Assembly: GCA_003555185.1 (NCBI GenBank) | Contig: PWFZ01000105.1 | Span: forward strand, 1-13,665 | Reading direction: 5' to 3' | DNA length: 13,665 bases | DNA from: Balneolaceae bacterium | GTDB lineage: Bacteria > Bacteroidota > Rhodothermia > Balneolales > Balneolaceae | Part shown: positions 1 through 7,614 of the stretch, in pieces | How the letters are laid out: each line of letters starts with the position of its first letter | How positions within the stretch are numbered: the first letter of the stretch is position 1 | Notes under the pieces: generated by a model | Database searches by the model: none | The model's input: the letters and a program-made list of their open reading frames with translations, nothing else | Told to the model about the DNA's origin: nothing | Program-made: the position numbers and the translations under genes

Positions 1-2070
1 CGCAAAATTATACCCTGAGCTAACAGAGAAGTTATCAATTAAACGTAAATTGGATGACTGAACTTCTCCCGTTGAGTCTCTTCGTACCCGTTTGGTTTCC
101 AATATGTTTGAAACCCCAAAACTAATTGTTTGCTGCTCACCTGAGGGGGGACCACCAAAAACTTCCCGATCAAATTTTGAAAATCGTTGTGTGGTGCCAA
201 GGGTGTCTGTCTGTACTTCTTCATAAAAACCCCATATATCATCCGAAAAATCGGGGCGATAATTTAGGCTGATATTGGGTCGCACTGTATGTCGTAAACC
301 CTCAAAATTCCCAACTTTCATCTGTGATATTCCATAAAAAGTTGTGCTAAAGTTAAGGCTTGTAGTAAAATCCCGTGCCGATGCAAAACCACGTTCTTTA
401 AACGTTTCTACCCGGTTCTCTTCTTCATTGAACTGTCTGCGGGTTGTTGTGGGGTACCAATATTCATTAAAGTTAAGGCTCGCACTTACATTTAAAAACT
501 GACTGGGAATTATTTGCCCGGCAGATGCTTGTGCTCTCTGAACAAAGCCATATTCAACGTGCTGATCACTACCCGTTACTTCTCTGTGAAGGGACGGATC
601 AAAAAGAGCTTGCAACCAATTTGCGCCCGGTGATTCCTGATCAAGTGGAGTGAAATTGAAGTTTGATTGGAAATTGTTACGATAGCTGATTGATATTCTT
701 TCGTACCACGACTGGTCGGTTGCCGGCCCGCTCGATTCAAAAGGGGAAAATTGGCGCAGAGAAAAATTCATTTCCGGACCGGTGAGTCGGGTAACTCCTG
801 TATCAAACCGTTGGTTTAAATTGGAGCTAAGGCTGAGGTTGTACAACCCTTCAGGATGGCTATAGCGATAAGATACCCGTGAGGTACTGCTGGTTTGTGC
901 ACGTTCATCAATATCGAAAGAGTTTCTTTGAAAATAGTCTGACGTATTAAGATTTATATTTGCAGAAAGACTGGCGTAGGGCGAAAGCTGTTGATCGTGA
1001 GTCAGTCCAATTCGCCGGCTCACGGTTTCTGTGAAGTTCAGATCTGTAGGTTCTAACCCTTGCTCCCGCGAATAACCTAAAGTAATAGTCCCGTTGTAAT
1101 TATCCGTTTTGCGATATTGAAAACGGGTTTGGTTGAAGAATGTACCGGATGTAAAAACATCAAATGAAGTTTGCCCAACCAGATATTCATTAAAGTATTG
1201 GAACCAGCCAAGATTTTGAAGTCCGAGTCCGCGGGATGAAGAGTTTTCAAATAGGTAAGTAGGTTCCAGTAAGCCGGATCGTCTTCGATCAATACCGGCA
1301 GGCACATAACCGAATGGGAATATCAGCGGATAGGGAATGTCTAAGATGTATAATCGTGCATTGGTGAAAAAGATTTCATCTTCATCAACAAGCTTCATTC
1401 GTTCTGCGCGAATGTAATAGTACATATGGTCAGGTGGACAACTTGAATAGATTCCATCCTGAATAAATACTTCGGTATCTGATACATTTTTTATCTGAGT
1501 TCCGATAAGGTAGCCATCATCAACCTGTACTTCGGCAACTTCAAATTTGCCCTTTTCGGTTCTGTAATTAAAAAGGACCCTGGTACTTCTTATATCCTGA
1601 TCGGCCTGTCGCAAAACAGGGTACGACAGCGTATCCTCAGGAGACGGAGTGGTAGCTTCCACCTGATTTTTTATGAGATCGAGATCAATTATACCTGCAT
1701 CCAGAGAGCCATTTTCGTGAGTTACATTAGCTGATCCGTACAGTTTTCCTTTACGCTGTTCGCGAAAATCGAAAGTTAGAGAATCGCGTGCCTGAAAATT
1801 TACAGCATCACCGGAAGCACGGCGTTCAGCCTGCTGACTTGCGGGTCTTTGGCCGGTTCCCGGTTGCGCGTTGGTATCAAAATCCATGGGTGGCGGGGGT
1901 GTGAAGGTCGTATCAGCAGGAATTGTATCGTTTACTGCGGGAGGTATTGTGTCATTTACAACCGGGCGCAACGTGTCTGATACAGTTTGCGCAGAAACAG
2001 TTTCATTCAGACCCGCAAGAAGGAGGAGGAATAGAGTGGTAAATAGGATTACGGACTTCCGGTACTGCAT
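1..2070 (-). CDS. lptD: LPS-assembly outer-membrane protein LptD (3' end cut off by window edge)
   Basis: The reading frame is open for 690 codons from ATG at 2070 to the left edge, with no stop, so the C-terminal part of the barrel is missing. LptD is the outer-membrane translocon that, with LptE, inserts lipopolysaccharide into the outer leaflet. The sequence shows a signal peptide (about residues 1-29, ending V-S-A-Q), a Pro/Thr/Asp-rich linker with the motif VNDTIP twice, and a periplasmic OstA-like beta-jellyroll part (ARDSLTFDF, GKLYGSANVTHENGSL). Next comes the conserved junction around PPDHMYYYIRAERMK, IPYPLIFPFGYVP and RRRSGLLEPTY. After it lie long alternating aromatic/polar strands typical of a barrel. 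The start follows the kinase stop by 14 nt, so co-transcription is likely. No Shine-Dalgarno sequence is visible. The assignment rests on these remembered family motifs; a generic DUF-type barrel is the less likely alternative. Confidence 0.87.
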   Translation of the reverse strand, partial: MQYRKSVILFTTLFLLLLAGLNETVSAQTVSDTLRPVVNDTIPPAVNDTIPADTTFTPPPPMDFDTNAQPGTGQRPASQQAERRASGDAVNFQARDSLTFDFREQRKGKLYGSANVTHENGSLDAGIIDLDLIKNQVEATTPSPEDTLSYPVLRQADQDIRSTRVLFNYRTEKGKFEVAEVQVDDGYLIGTQIKNVSDTEVFIQDGIYSSCPPDHMYYYIRAERMKLVDEDEIFFTNARLYILDIPYPLIFPFGYVPAGIDRRRSGLLEPTYLFENSSSRGLGLQNLGWFQYFNEYLVGQTSFDVFTSGTFFNQTRFQYRKTDNYNGTITLGYSREQGLEPTDLNFTETVSRRIGLTHDQQLSPYASLSANINLNTSDYFQRNSFDIDERAQTSSTSRVSYRYSHPEGLYNLSLSSNLNQRFDTGVTRLTGPEMNFSLRQFSPFESSGPATDQSWYERISISYRNNFQSNFNFTPLDQESPGANWLQALFDPSLHREVTGSDQHVEYGFVQRAQASAGQIIPSQFLNVSASLNFNEYWYPTTTRRQFNEEENRVETFKERGFASARDFTTSLNFSTTFYGISQMKVGNFEGLRHTVRPNISLNYRPDFSDDIWGFYEEVQTDTLGTTQRFSKFDREVFGGPPSGEQQTISFGVSNILETKRVRRDSTGEVQSSNLRLIDNFSVSSGYNFA

Positions 2071-2084
2071 AAATTTTAAGCCAA

Positions 2085-3035
2085 TTAACTCAGCTCTTCA
2101 AACGCGAGGCTTGCAGCTCCGAGTAAAGCCGCTTCATTTCCCAGTGATTCATAAATAATTTCAAAATCTTCCAGGAAAGGAGGCATTAAGTATTTTTTTG
2201 CTGTATCACGGGCGGGATCTAAAATCCATTTTCCGGCCTTTGCAACACCGCCACTAACTACAATTTTACGAATGTCTAACACATGAATATAGTTTACTAT
2301 TGCATAACCGAGTTTTTCACCGGTTTTTTTGAGTATATCAATTGCAAGTTCATTGCCTTCATCCGCTGCTTTTGAAAGGTCAACGGGCTCGAGTTTATCA
2401 AAGTCTGTGTGAAATTCTTTATAAAGAGAATTGTCTGTGTTTTGCCGAATAGTATCTGCAGCAAAACGGCTCAAAAATCGCTGACCGAGATAAGCCTCTA
2501 CTCCACCGCGGGTATTGCTGTTCGATAGCGGGCCGTGATAATTAATAATAACATGTCCCAGTTCAGCGGCGGAGCCTGTAGTGCCACGATAAATTTTATT
2601 TTTGAAAATAATTCCTCCGCCTACCCCGGTTCCCAATGTAATCATTATAAAACTGTCGATGTGTTCACCGACTCCAAATCGGGCAGAGCCAAGAGCTGCA
2701 AGGTTGGCGTCGTTATCGATTACACACGGCAGATCCAGCCTTTTTTCAATTTCATCCGCTACGTTCTCAACTTTCCAGCCGGGAAGGTTTGGGGGGTTCT
2801 TAACGGTTCTTCGATCAAGACTTACCATGCCGGGAAGCCCCATCCCCACGCCGATAGGCTTTACATCGTGTTCTTTAATGAGTTCTTTGACCTTTTTAGC
2901 AATAGAATCGAAAATATGTTCTTTGCCGAGATCCGCATTGGTAGGGAAGGAAGTTGAGCTCAAAAATCCAATTTTTTGATCAACTATAGCAACTTTAATA
3001 TTTGTACCACCCAGGTCTATACCTATAGAAATCAT
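2085..3035 (-). CDS. ROK-family sugar kinase (glucokinase-like), zinc-site cysteines absent
   Basis: This 316-residue protein is a ROK-family kinase, which phosphorylates glucose or a related hexose using ATP in the cytoplasm. The phosphate-binding motif GIDLGGTN is at residues 5-12, the catalytic aspartate is D109 in IDNDAN, the second phosphate loop is TLGTGVGGG near 133-141, and the sugar-binding E158/H161 pair lies in AELGH. The adenosine motif VSGGVAKAG is near the C-terminus. In most ROK proteins the region after ExGH carries C-x-C-G-x-x-G-C-x-E. Here it reads S171-N-S173-N-T-R-G-G178-V-E180, so the three zinc cysteines are Ser, Ser and Gly while the final Glu is kept. Length is normal. 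It lies between a FtsB-like gene (61-nt gap upstream) and lptD (14-nt gap downstream). Substrate is not certain: N-acetylglucosamine, mannose or fructose kinases share this fold. Confidence 0.9.
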   Translation of the reverse strand: MISIGIDLGGTNIKVAIVDQKIGFLSSTSFPTNADLGKEHIFDSIAKKVKELIKEHDVKPIGVGMGLPGMVSLDRRTVKNPPNLPGWKVENVADEIEKRLDLPCVIDNDANLAALGSARFGVGEHIDSFIMITLGTGVGGGIIFKNKIYRGTTGSAAELGHVIINYHGPLSNSNTRGGVEAYLGQRFLSRFAADTIRQNTDNSLYKEFHTDFDKLEPVDLSKAADEGNELAIDILKKTGEKLGYAIVNYIHVLDIRKIVVSGGVAKAGKWILDPARDTAKKYLMPPFLEDFEIIYESLGNEAALLGAASLAFEELS

Positions 3036-3103
3036 TCAGTGCGTTATTTTTTTAAAGTAGAATCAGAGATAAAATCTGCTAAGTATTATGATAATTCTAC
3101 TTT
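3036..3103 (-). other. 10-bp inverted repeat between ftsB-like gene and ROK kinase
   Basis: The arms AAAGTAGAAT (3054-3063) and ATTCTACTTT (3094-3103) are perfect reverse complements separated by 30 nt. The stop codon of the upstream division gene lies inside one arm. The interior can form a smaller AGAT/ATCT hairpin. No T-run follows the stem on the minus strand, so it does not look like an intrinsic terminator; RNA processing or mRNA stabilisation between the two genes is possible but unproven. Confidence 0.4.
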
Positions 3104-3405
3104 TTATCAGATTTAATTTTGTAGACAGTTTCATTGGGTTTTCGCATACCATATTCTTCCCGTGCAACTTTTTCAAGCAGGTCAGGGTTGCTTTCAAAAT
3201 CAGAAATCTTTTTCTCTAATATATTAGTCTTTGTCTCAAGCTCACTTGTTTGCTCAATCAAGGTCTCTTTTTGAGATTCCAATTGGTATTTTGTGTACAG
3301 ACTGTACGTGTCTAGAAAAGTGAACCAAATCACTATAAATCCGATCAGCAGGCCGATCAGAAAAGACTTCTTCCAGTGTAGAGGGTTGAAAATTTTTGTA
3401 TTCAT
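3097..3405 (-). CDS. FtsB/DivIC-like septum formation initiator protein
   Basis: This 102-residue bitopic membrane protein is of the FtsB/DivIC family, a division protein that pairs with FtsL and FtsQ/DivIB at the septum. It has a short basic cytoplasmic N-terminus (NPLHWKK), one transmembrane helix (about residues 14-32, FLIGLLIGFIVIWFTFLD), a periplasmic coiled coil with spaced hydrophobics (about 36-75), and the family end motif VAREEYGMRKPNETVYKI. I chose ATG at 3405. An in-frame upstream start at 3456 would add 17 residues, but it lies on top of a good Bacteroidota-type promoter and gives an unlikely N-terminus. It appears to be the first gene of a minus-strand run that continues with the ROK kinase and lptD. 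Confidence 0.88.
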   Translation of the reverse strand: MNTKIFNPLHWKKSFLIGLLIGFIVIWFTFLDTYSLYTKYQLESQKETLIEQTSELETKTNILEKKISDFESNPDLLEKVAREEYGMRKPNETVYKIKSDKK

Positions 3406-3425
3406 ATTTGGCTTATTTATATGAA

Positions 3426-3457
3426 ATAAAGTACTCCAAAAAGCTGTTTTAACCAAA
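3426..3457 (-). promoter_or_regulatory. Putative Bacteroidota-type promoter for the ftsB-like gene
   Basis: On the minus strand a TTTG box (3454-3457) is followed after 20 nt by TACTTTAT (3426-3433), six of eight bases of the Bacteroidota -7 consensus TAnnTTTG. The predicted transcript would begin near 3419, just upstream of the ATG at 3405. Read by eye only. Confidence 0.4.
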
Positions 3458-3592
3458 AATTAGAAAATCGCAGATATTAAAGGATGAAACAACAACTTAC
3501 TGCTTATACAATTCATTCTGCTTCAGAAAATTCCTGCTAAATCAGAAAAAAGATTGGTTAGATATGTTGAGATTTTAGCCGCCGCCGGCACA

Positions 3593-3724
3593 ATGGCTAA
3601 AAAGAAACTTAAAAAAGCTGGAGCCGATTTTCTGCAGATATTCATAGATAAATTGAAAGGGTTCAGTAAAGTATTTGAGTTGTATACAATCGGAAAGATT
3701 TTGTCCGGGTATGGGTTCGGATAA
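3593..3724 (+). CDS. Doubtful 43-residue ORF in the gap before tRNA-Lys
   Basis: ATG at 3593 opens a 43-residue lysine-rich, helix-forming peptide (MAKKKLKKAG, then IFIDKLKGFSKVFELY). The same frame stays open upstream to a TGA at 3485, with text that also looks protein-like but has no ATG, so this could be the remains of a longer gene. I do not recognise the family. No promoter or ribosome site is evident. The rest of the gap from 3457 to 3902 holds only the tRNA terminator and nothing else I can support. Confidence 0.22.
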   Translation: MAKKKLKKAGADFLQIFIDKLKGFSKVFELYTIGKILSGYGFG

Positions 3725-3830
3725 GAGAGCGTGGGTATGGTGAAAATCGCGACAAATCAGTACTACAGATTAGAGGTCGTGCGTGGAGGGGATATGTGGG
3801 ATCTGCTTATCCGAGGAGTGAAAATATCAA

Positions 3831-3873
3831 GACAAAAAAATAACCCCTGCCGGGTATCAGCCGACAAGGGTTA
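3831..3873 (-). terminator. Rho-independent terminator of the tRNA-Lys gene
   Basis: On the minus strand downstream of the tRNA, a 12-bp stem with arms AACCCTTGTCGG and CCGGCAGGGGTT pairs fully if two G-U pairs are allowed. It has a 7-nt loop and is followed at once by a run of seven T. This is a classic intrinsic terminator, about 30 nt past the tRNA 3' end. Confidence 0.82.
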
Positions 3874-3902
3874 ATCAAGAGAGATTCGTAGAAAAATCTA
3901 TG

Positions 3903-3975
3903 TGAATCGGGAGGGGCTCGAACCCTCGACCCACGGCTTAAAAGGCCGTTGCTCTACCAGCTGAGCTACCGATTC
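3903..3975 (-). tRNA. tRNA-Lys (anticodon TTT)
   Basis: This is a 73-nt tRNA gene. The acceptor stem GAATCGG/CCGATTC is perfect, with discriminator A. The D-loop contains AGCTCAGCTGGTAGAGC and the T arm contains GGTTCGAGCC. The anticodon stem ACGGC/GCCGT encloses the loop CTTTTAA, giving anticodon TTT, which reads AAA and AAG lysine codons. The CCA end is not encoded (the next bases are CAT) and must be added by nucleotidyltransferase. Confidence 0.97.
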
Positions 3976-3994
3976 TCAAATCCTTTCAAGACAA

Positions 3995-4027
3995 CAAAGA
4001 TAAGTAGATCAGTGATAGAAAATCAAA
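3995..4027 (-). promoter_or_regulatory. Bacteroidota-type promoter of tRNA-Lys
   Basis: On the minus strand TTTG (4024-4027) is followed after 21 nt by TATCTTTG (3995-4002), a full match to the Bacteroidota -7 consensus TAnnTTTG. Transcription would start near 3988, about a dozen bases before the mature tRNA 5' end at 3975. This is the best promoter match in the window and a main reason for placing the organism in the FCB group. Confidence 0.7.
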
Positions 4028-4153
4028 CCCAAAATGTCATTTTTATTTAAAATTCTGATCTGCAAAAACGTCAGAGGTTTTATACATTATATATTACATA
4101 TTGGATGTTAAAAAAATTCCCTGAAATTTCCATATAAAAAGATTTACAAGAAG

Positions 4154-4552
4154 ATGGCTACTATTTTCACAAAAATAATACGTGGCGAGATTCCCTCATA
4201 CAAAATAGCCGAAAATGAGAATCATATCGCATTTCTGGATATTAGCCCCATTGCAAAAGGTCATACGCTGGTGGTTCCCAAAAAAGAGATAGACTACATC
4301 TTTGACCTGGATGACAAGCTATTAGCAGATACTATGTTATTTGCAAAGAAAGTTGTGGCGGGAATGGACCGTGCGCTTTCTCCAATTCGAACAGGCATAA
4401 TTGTAGAAGGGCTGGAAGTGCCCCATGCCCATGTTCACCTTGTACCCATTTACAAAGAATCGCAAAAAGTAGCACTGGGACAATCCATAGAAATTGGCGA
4501 AAAAGAGATGGAAAGCTTAGCAAAACAAATTTCAGCTGAGGTGCAATTGTGA
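4154..4552 (+). CDS. HIT-family nucleotide-binding hydrolase
   Basis: This 132-residue histidine triad protein hydrolyses nucleoside phosphoramidates or related nucleotide conjugates in the cytoplasm. The N-terminal block ATIFTKIIRGEIPSYKI and the nucleotide-loop block FLDISPIAKGHTLVVPK are typical. The triad is H91-A-H93-V-H95 in PHAHVHLVPI; by analogy with Hint proteins the middle His (H93) is the nucleophile. Length matches the family. The stop overlaps the aroQ start by 4 nt (GTGA), implying translational coupling, although no pathway link between the two is evident. The physiological substrate cannot be read from sequence. Confidence 0.93.
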   Translation: MATIFTKIIRGEIPSYKIAENENHIAFLDISPIAKGHTLVVPKKEIDYIFDLDDKLLADTMLFAKKVVAGMDRALSPIRTGIIVEGLEVPHAHVHLVPIYKESQKVALGQSIEIGEKEMESLAKQISAEVQL

Positions 4553-4980
4553 AAATTCTTGTGCTCAATGGCCCAAATTTAAATCTGTTGGGTGAGCGTG
4601 ACCCTGATCAATATGGCAAAGAAACATTACAGGATATTGAAAATAGTTTGAAAGAGGCTTACCCCGACATTGATTTTATTTTTCTGCAAAGCAATCACGA
4701 GGGTGATTTAATTGATGCCATCCATTCCGTTCGAAGTGGTACGATTGACGGACTCCTGGCAAACTGGGGAGGATTTACCCATTCATCAGTCGCTATTCAT
4801 GATGCGTTGGAGTTAATCAATATTCCCAAGGTGGAAGTTCACCTATCCAATATTCATGCGCGTGAGGAATTTCGTGAGCGATCTATTACCGGAAAAGCGA
4901 TGGATGGAATTATTACCGGATTCGGGATTAACAGCTACCTTTTAGGAACGGAAGCCCTAAAACAACTCAGCTCTAAATAA
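4549..4980 (+). CDS. aroQ: 3-dehydroquinate dehydratase, type II
   Basis: This 143-residue type II dehydroquinase catalyses the third step of the shikimate pathway (3-dehydroquinate to 3-dehydroshikimate) and normally forms a cytoplasmic dodecamer. Visible motifs are GPNLNLLGERDP (residues 8-19), catalytic Y22 in the flexible lid, QSNHEGDLID (47-56), N72, THSSVAIHDAL (77-87) with H78, and EVHLSNIHAREEFR (96-109) with the catalytic E96/H98 pair. The start is GTG at 4549, inside the stop of the HIT gene. One oddity is the N72-W-G-G-F stretch, where the family usually has Asn followed by Pro or Ala, then Gly-Ala and an aromatic residue. The flippase gene begins 7 nt downstream. Confidence 0.95.
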   Translation: MKILVLNGPNLNLLGERDPDQYGKETLQDIENSLKEAYPDIDFIFLQSNHEGDLIDAIHSVRSGTIDGLLANWGGFTHSSVAIHDALELINIPKVEVHLSNIHAREEFRERSITGKAMDGIITGFGINSYLLGTEALKQLSSK

Positions 4981-4987
4981 TGATCGT

Positions 4988-6454
4988 TTGAGTAAACTTC
5001 GCGAGCTCTTTTCCGATACCCTGATCTACGGCATTAGCAGCGTGCTGGCCAGGTTTATAAATTACCTGCTGGTTCCGCTCCATACCGGCGTATTTAATAC
5101 GGCCAAATATGGCGTGATTGGATTGGTTTATGCGGCAATCGCTTTTCTTAATGTGCTTTTTACGTTTGGAATGGAGTCGGCATACCTTCGCTATGCAGAG
5201 AACCGAAAAGAGGCTGCAAATGTATTTAAAACGCTGCAGACAGCCCTTCTGATCTTTGCCACTCTCCTTTGCGGAATTCTGTACCTGGCAATGCCGTGGT
5301 TGATGCCGCTCATGAGTCTCGAACCGGAAACATCAGGCATTTTCCTATTAATGCTGGGAATTCTATGGTTTGATACGCTCTCTATTGTGCCCATGGCCGA
5401 ACTTCGCCTCACCCGACGCGCCATGCTTTTCGCCATACTGAAAACCCTGAATGTGGTGGTCAATATTGCTTTGAACTTCTACCTGATTTTGGGTCTTGGA
5501 TTTGGAATCGAGGCTGTATTCCTGGCAAACCTTGCAGGTTCTGTGCTGATGACTCTCCTCGTATGGATTGCAACTCTGGACCTTCTGAAAGGCTCATTCA
5601 GCAAGCAGTGGATGAAAACGGCGTTTGAATTTGGATGGCCGTTTGTACCATCAGGAATTGGTTTTGTGATAAACGAAATGCTTGACCGGTTTCTGCTCAA
5701 CGCTATGGATCCGGTTAATGTAGAGCAGCTTTACGGAGTGGGTACCACCCCCGAAGATGTAGTTGGAATCTACAATGCTTGCTATAAACTGGCGGTGTTT
5801 ATGCTCTTGGTAGTGCAAATGTACAGAATGGCGTGGCAGCCGTTTTTTATGCGTCATTCAAAAGACTCTGATTCCAGAGAGCTATTTGGACAAGCATTTA
5901 TCTGGTACAATGTTGCGTCTGCCCTGCTCTTTTTGGTCGTTGCCCTGTTTAAAGAACAAATTGTTGCTATTACTATTCCCGGCACTGGTGCTACATTAAT
6001 CGGCGCTGACTACTGGCGAGGCCTGGGAATCGTCCCGTTTTTGCTGCTGGCCTATTGGTTTCATGGGTGGTATATCAATTTTTCATCGGGTGTGTTCATC
6101 AAAGAGAAAACGCGGGTATTTTACAAAATCACGCTGATGGGTGGAGTAATTACCATCATTGCCAATTTATTGCTTATTCCTATCTACGGTATGATCGGCT
6201 CAGCGATAGCCACACTTCTAAGCTACGGGGCAATGGCCACAACATTGGGACTCTATAGCAAAAAAGTAATGAACGTCCCCTACCGCCTGCCGGAAAGTTT
6301 CGGTTTGATGATCGCACTGGCAGTACTGGTTTTTGGCGAGCCGTGGATTACAGAGCTATTGAATAGTGGGGAAATTCTTTCAAAGATGATAATCCTTATT
6401 TCGGGGATGGCAATAACGGCTGCTTATGTAATTTTCCTTTCTAAAAAGGTCTGA
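4988..6454 (+). CDS. Wzx/MATE-like polysaccharide flippase
   Basis: This 488-residue integral membrane protein has about 12-14 hydrophobic helices spread along its length, as in the polysaccharide/oligosaccharide flippase group of the MOP superfamily. Such proteins move lipid-linked sugar repeat units across the inner membrane for O-antigen, capsule or exopolysaccharide. Typical features are the N-terminal LIYGISSVLARFINYLLVPL, the loop YGVIGLVYA, and PFVPSGIGFVINEMLDRFLL after helix 6. The start is taken as TTG at 4988, 7 nt after the aroQ stop; no ATG or GTG lies in frame nearby, and the protein start matches the family's N-terminal helix. No glycosyltransferases flank it, so it is not inside an obvious polysaccharide locus. 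The carried substrate is unknown. Confidence 0.85.
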   Translation: MSKLRELFSDTLIYGISSVLARFINYLLVPLHTGVFNTAKYGVIGLVYAAIAFLNVLFTFGMESAYLRYAENRKEAANVFKTLQTALLIFATLLCGILYLAMPWLMPLMSLEPETSGIFLLMLGILWFDTLSIVPMAELRLTRRAMLFAILKTLNVVVNIALNFYLILGLGFGIEAVFLANLAGSVLMTLLVWIATLDLLKGSFSKQWMKTAFEFGWPFVPSGIGFVINEMLDRFLLNAMDPVNVEQLYGVGTTPEDVVGIYNACYKLAVFMLLVVQMYRMAWQPFFMRHSKDSDSRELFGQAFIWYNVASALLFLVVALFKEQIVAITIPGTGATLIGADYWRGLGIVPFLLLAYWFHGWYINFSSGVFIKEKTRVFYKITLMGGVITIIANLLLIPIYGMIGSAIATLLSYGAMATTLGLYSKKVMNVPYRLPESFGLMIALAVLVFGEPWITELLNSGEILSKMIILISGMAITAAYVIFLSKKV

Positions 6455-6500
6455 CTTTACATTAAAGTTCACTGATCTTCTTGCAATTAAAAAATAGAAA

Positions 6501-6532
6501 TTGTAACTAAACGCTGTAAAAAAATATCTTAA
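6501..6532 (+). promoter_or_regulatory. Possible promoter of the lipoprotein/barrel cluster
   Basis: ATTG (ending 6503) precedes TATCTTAA (6525-6532) by 21 nt, partial matches (3 of 4 and 6 of 8) to the Bacteroidota TTTG/TAnnTTTG promoter. A transcript starting near 6539 would exclude the GTG at 6533 and favour the ATG at 6572. This is a weak call. Confidence 0.3.
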
Positions 6533-6571
6533 GTGTTAGATATTATTGATCATCAAGAAAATAAAGAGGCT

Positions 6572-7614
6572 ATGGCTATCAGAGGATTATGTAAAATTAC
6601 AGTTCTATACCTATTTTTAATTTTTTTAATAAGCAGTTGCGGTGTTGCAGATAATGAGCAAGTCAGATCTGAGATTGGCTCCACAGAAGTTGTACAACAA
6701 AATGAGTTGTTGGGTTATAGTAAATTAGAAGAGGGAAGTAAAGATTCTACTAAAACTGAAGATGATGAAATCATACTTTCAAGTTGTCCTACATGCATTG
6801 AAGATCCGGGTGATGGGACAGGAGGAGGAAGTTCTTGTAACCCTTCAAATGATTATACGATAAGTGCCACTTACGAAAATACTACCCTGTCACAAGCAGT
6901 GTCGGGGTCTCAAGCTTCCCAGATTTCATCTCATGTTAGACCTTTTTGGGCTGGAATTATTCATGAAGTCGAATCTGTGTTAGAAGAATCACCTCAGCCT
7001 GAAACTTCTATTTGGCAAGAATTACCATTCCATTCATATTTCGAAATAGATAAAAAAGCTCTTTTTAGTACAACGTATCAATCGAATGGGAACATATCAT
7101 TAGACCTTGATTTGAGTAATGTTTTTGCAAAACTATATTACGCAAAAGTAGCCGGAATGGCACTTTATAACCTGCAAGTTGAAGTTACTGCGGATGGATT
7201 TGAATTAAATGGAAATTACAATATCTCACAAGATAATTTCATATTTACAGACTACAGCTTTGACAATCTTAATGTAAATATTAATGCCGGGTGGGTAGCT
7301 GGATTGGTTGATGCTTTGTATTGTGCTGCCACTTTTTTTCAGCAGTGTAACAATATTGCTGGTGCCGAGAGAAGTGCAGAAGAAGCAATTGTTGACCAAA
7401 TAGAAATAATGCTGGCTACAGCAAATAATAATCCCATCAATTAATTCATTCACTGATTCATATACCGCAGGTTACAAATGCTTTACCTCTGATTGATCAG
7501 GCTTTAGCAGAGCTAATTCAATCTAATGTTCAAGCATCGATGGAGATTGCTATGCCTGCTTGTGGAGATATTACTCGTGATGGAACTATTCATTTAACAG
7601 TAAACACAAACTGA
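6572..7614 (+). pseudogene. Unrecognised lipoprotein gene interrupted by a frameshift near 7431-7443
   Basis: From ATG 6572 a 290-residue protein runs to TAA at 7442-7444. It begins with a basic N-region, a hydrophobic core and a lipobox L-I-S-S-C23, so it should be a lipoprotein. An acidic linker carries three cysteines (C72, C75, C89) around a Gly-rich stretch. The rest looks beta-rich (YFEIDKKALF, NISLDLDLSNVFAKL, VEVTADGFELNGNY), then helical. Directly after the stop, the frame shifted back by one base stays open and reads IPQVTNALPLIDQALAELIQ and on to TGA 7612-7614, which overlaps the next gene's ATG by one base. That second part has no plausible start codon, so one lost base splits what was probably a 347-residue protein. 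An upstream GTG at 6533 is unlikely to be the start. I do not recognise the family; a lipid-binding fold is conceivable but unsupported. Confidence 0.68.

Noticed and set aside
1871..2158. Plus-strand ORF opposite the lptD N-terminus
   Set aside because: It lies antisense to a well-supported coding frame and has a low-complexity composition mirroring the Pro/Thr-rich linker.
2535..2979. Two long plus-strand ORFs opposite the ROK kinase
   Set aside because: They are shadows of the kinase frame, whose motifs are unmistakable.
3406..3456. Upstream ATG at 3456 for the FtsB-like protein
   Set aside because: It overlaps the predicted promoter, and the added residues precede the typical basic-plus-helix start of the family.
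3737..3874. 45-codon ORF overlapping the tRNA terminator
   Set aside because: Its last third is the terminator hairpin read on the opposite strand; no homology is recognised and no start signal is seen.
6455..6475. ACTTTA/TAAAGT hairpin after the flippase as a terminator
   Set aside because: The stem is only six AT-rich pairs with a 3-nt loop and no T-run; too weak to call.
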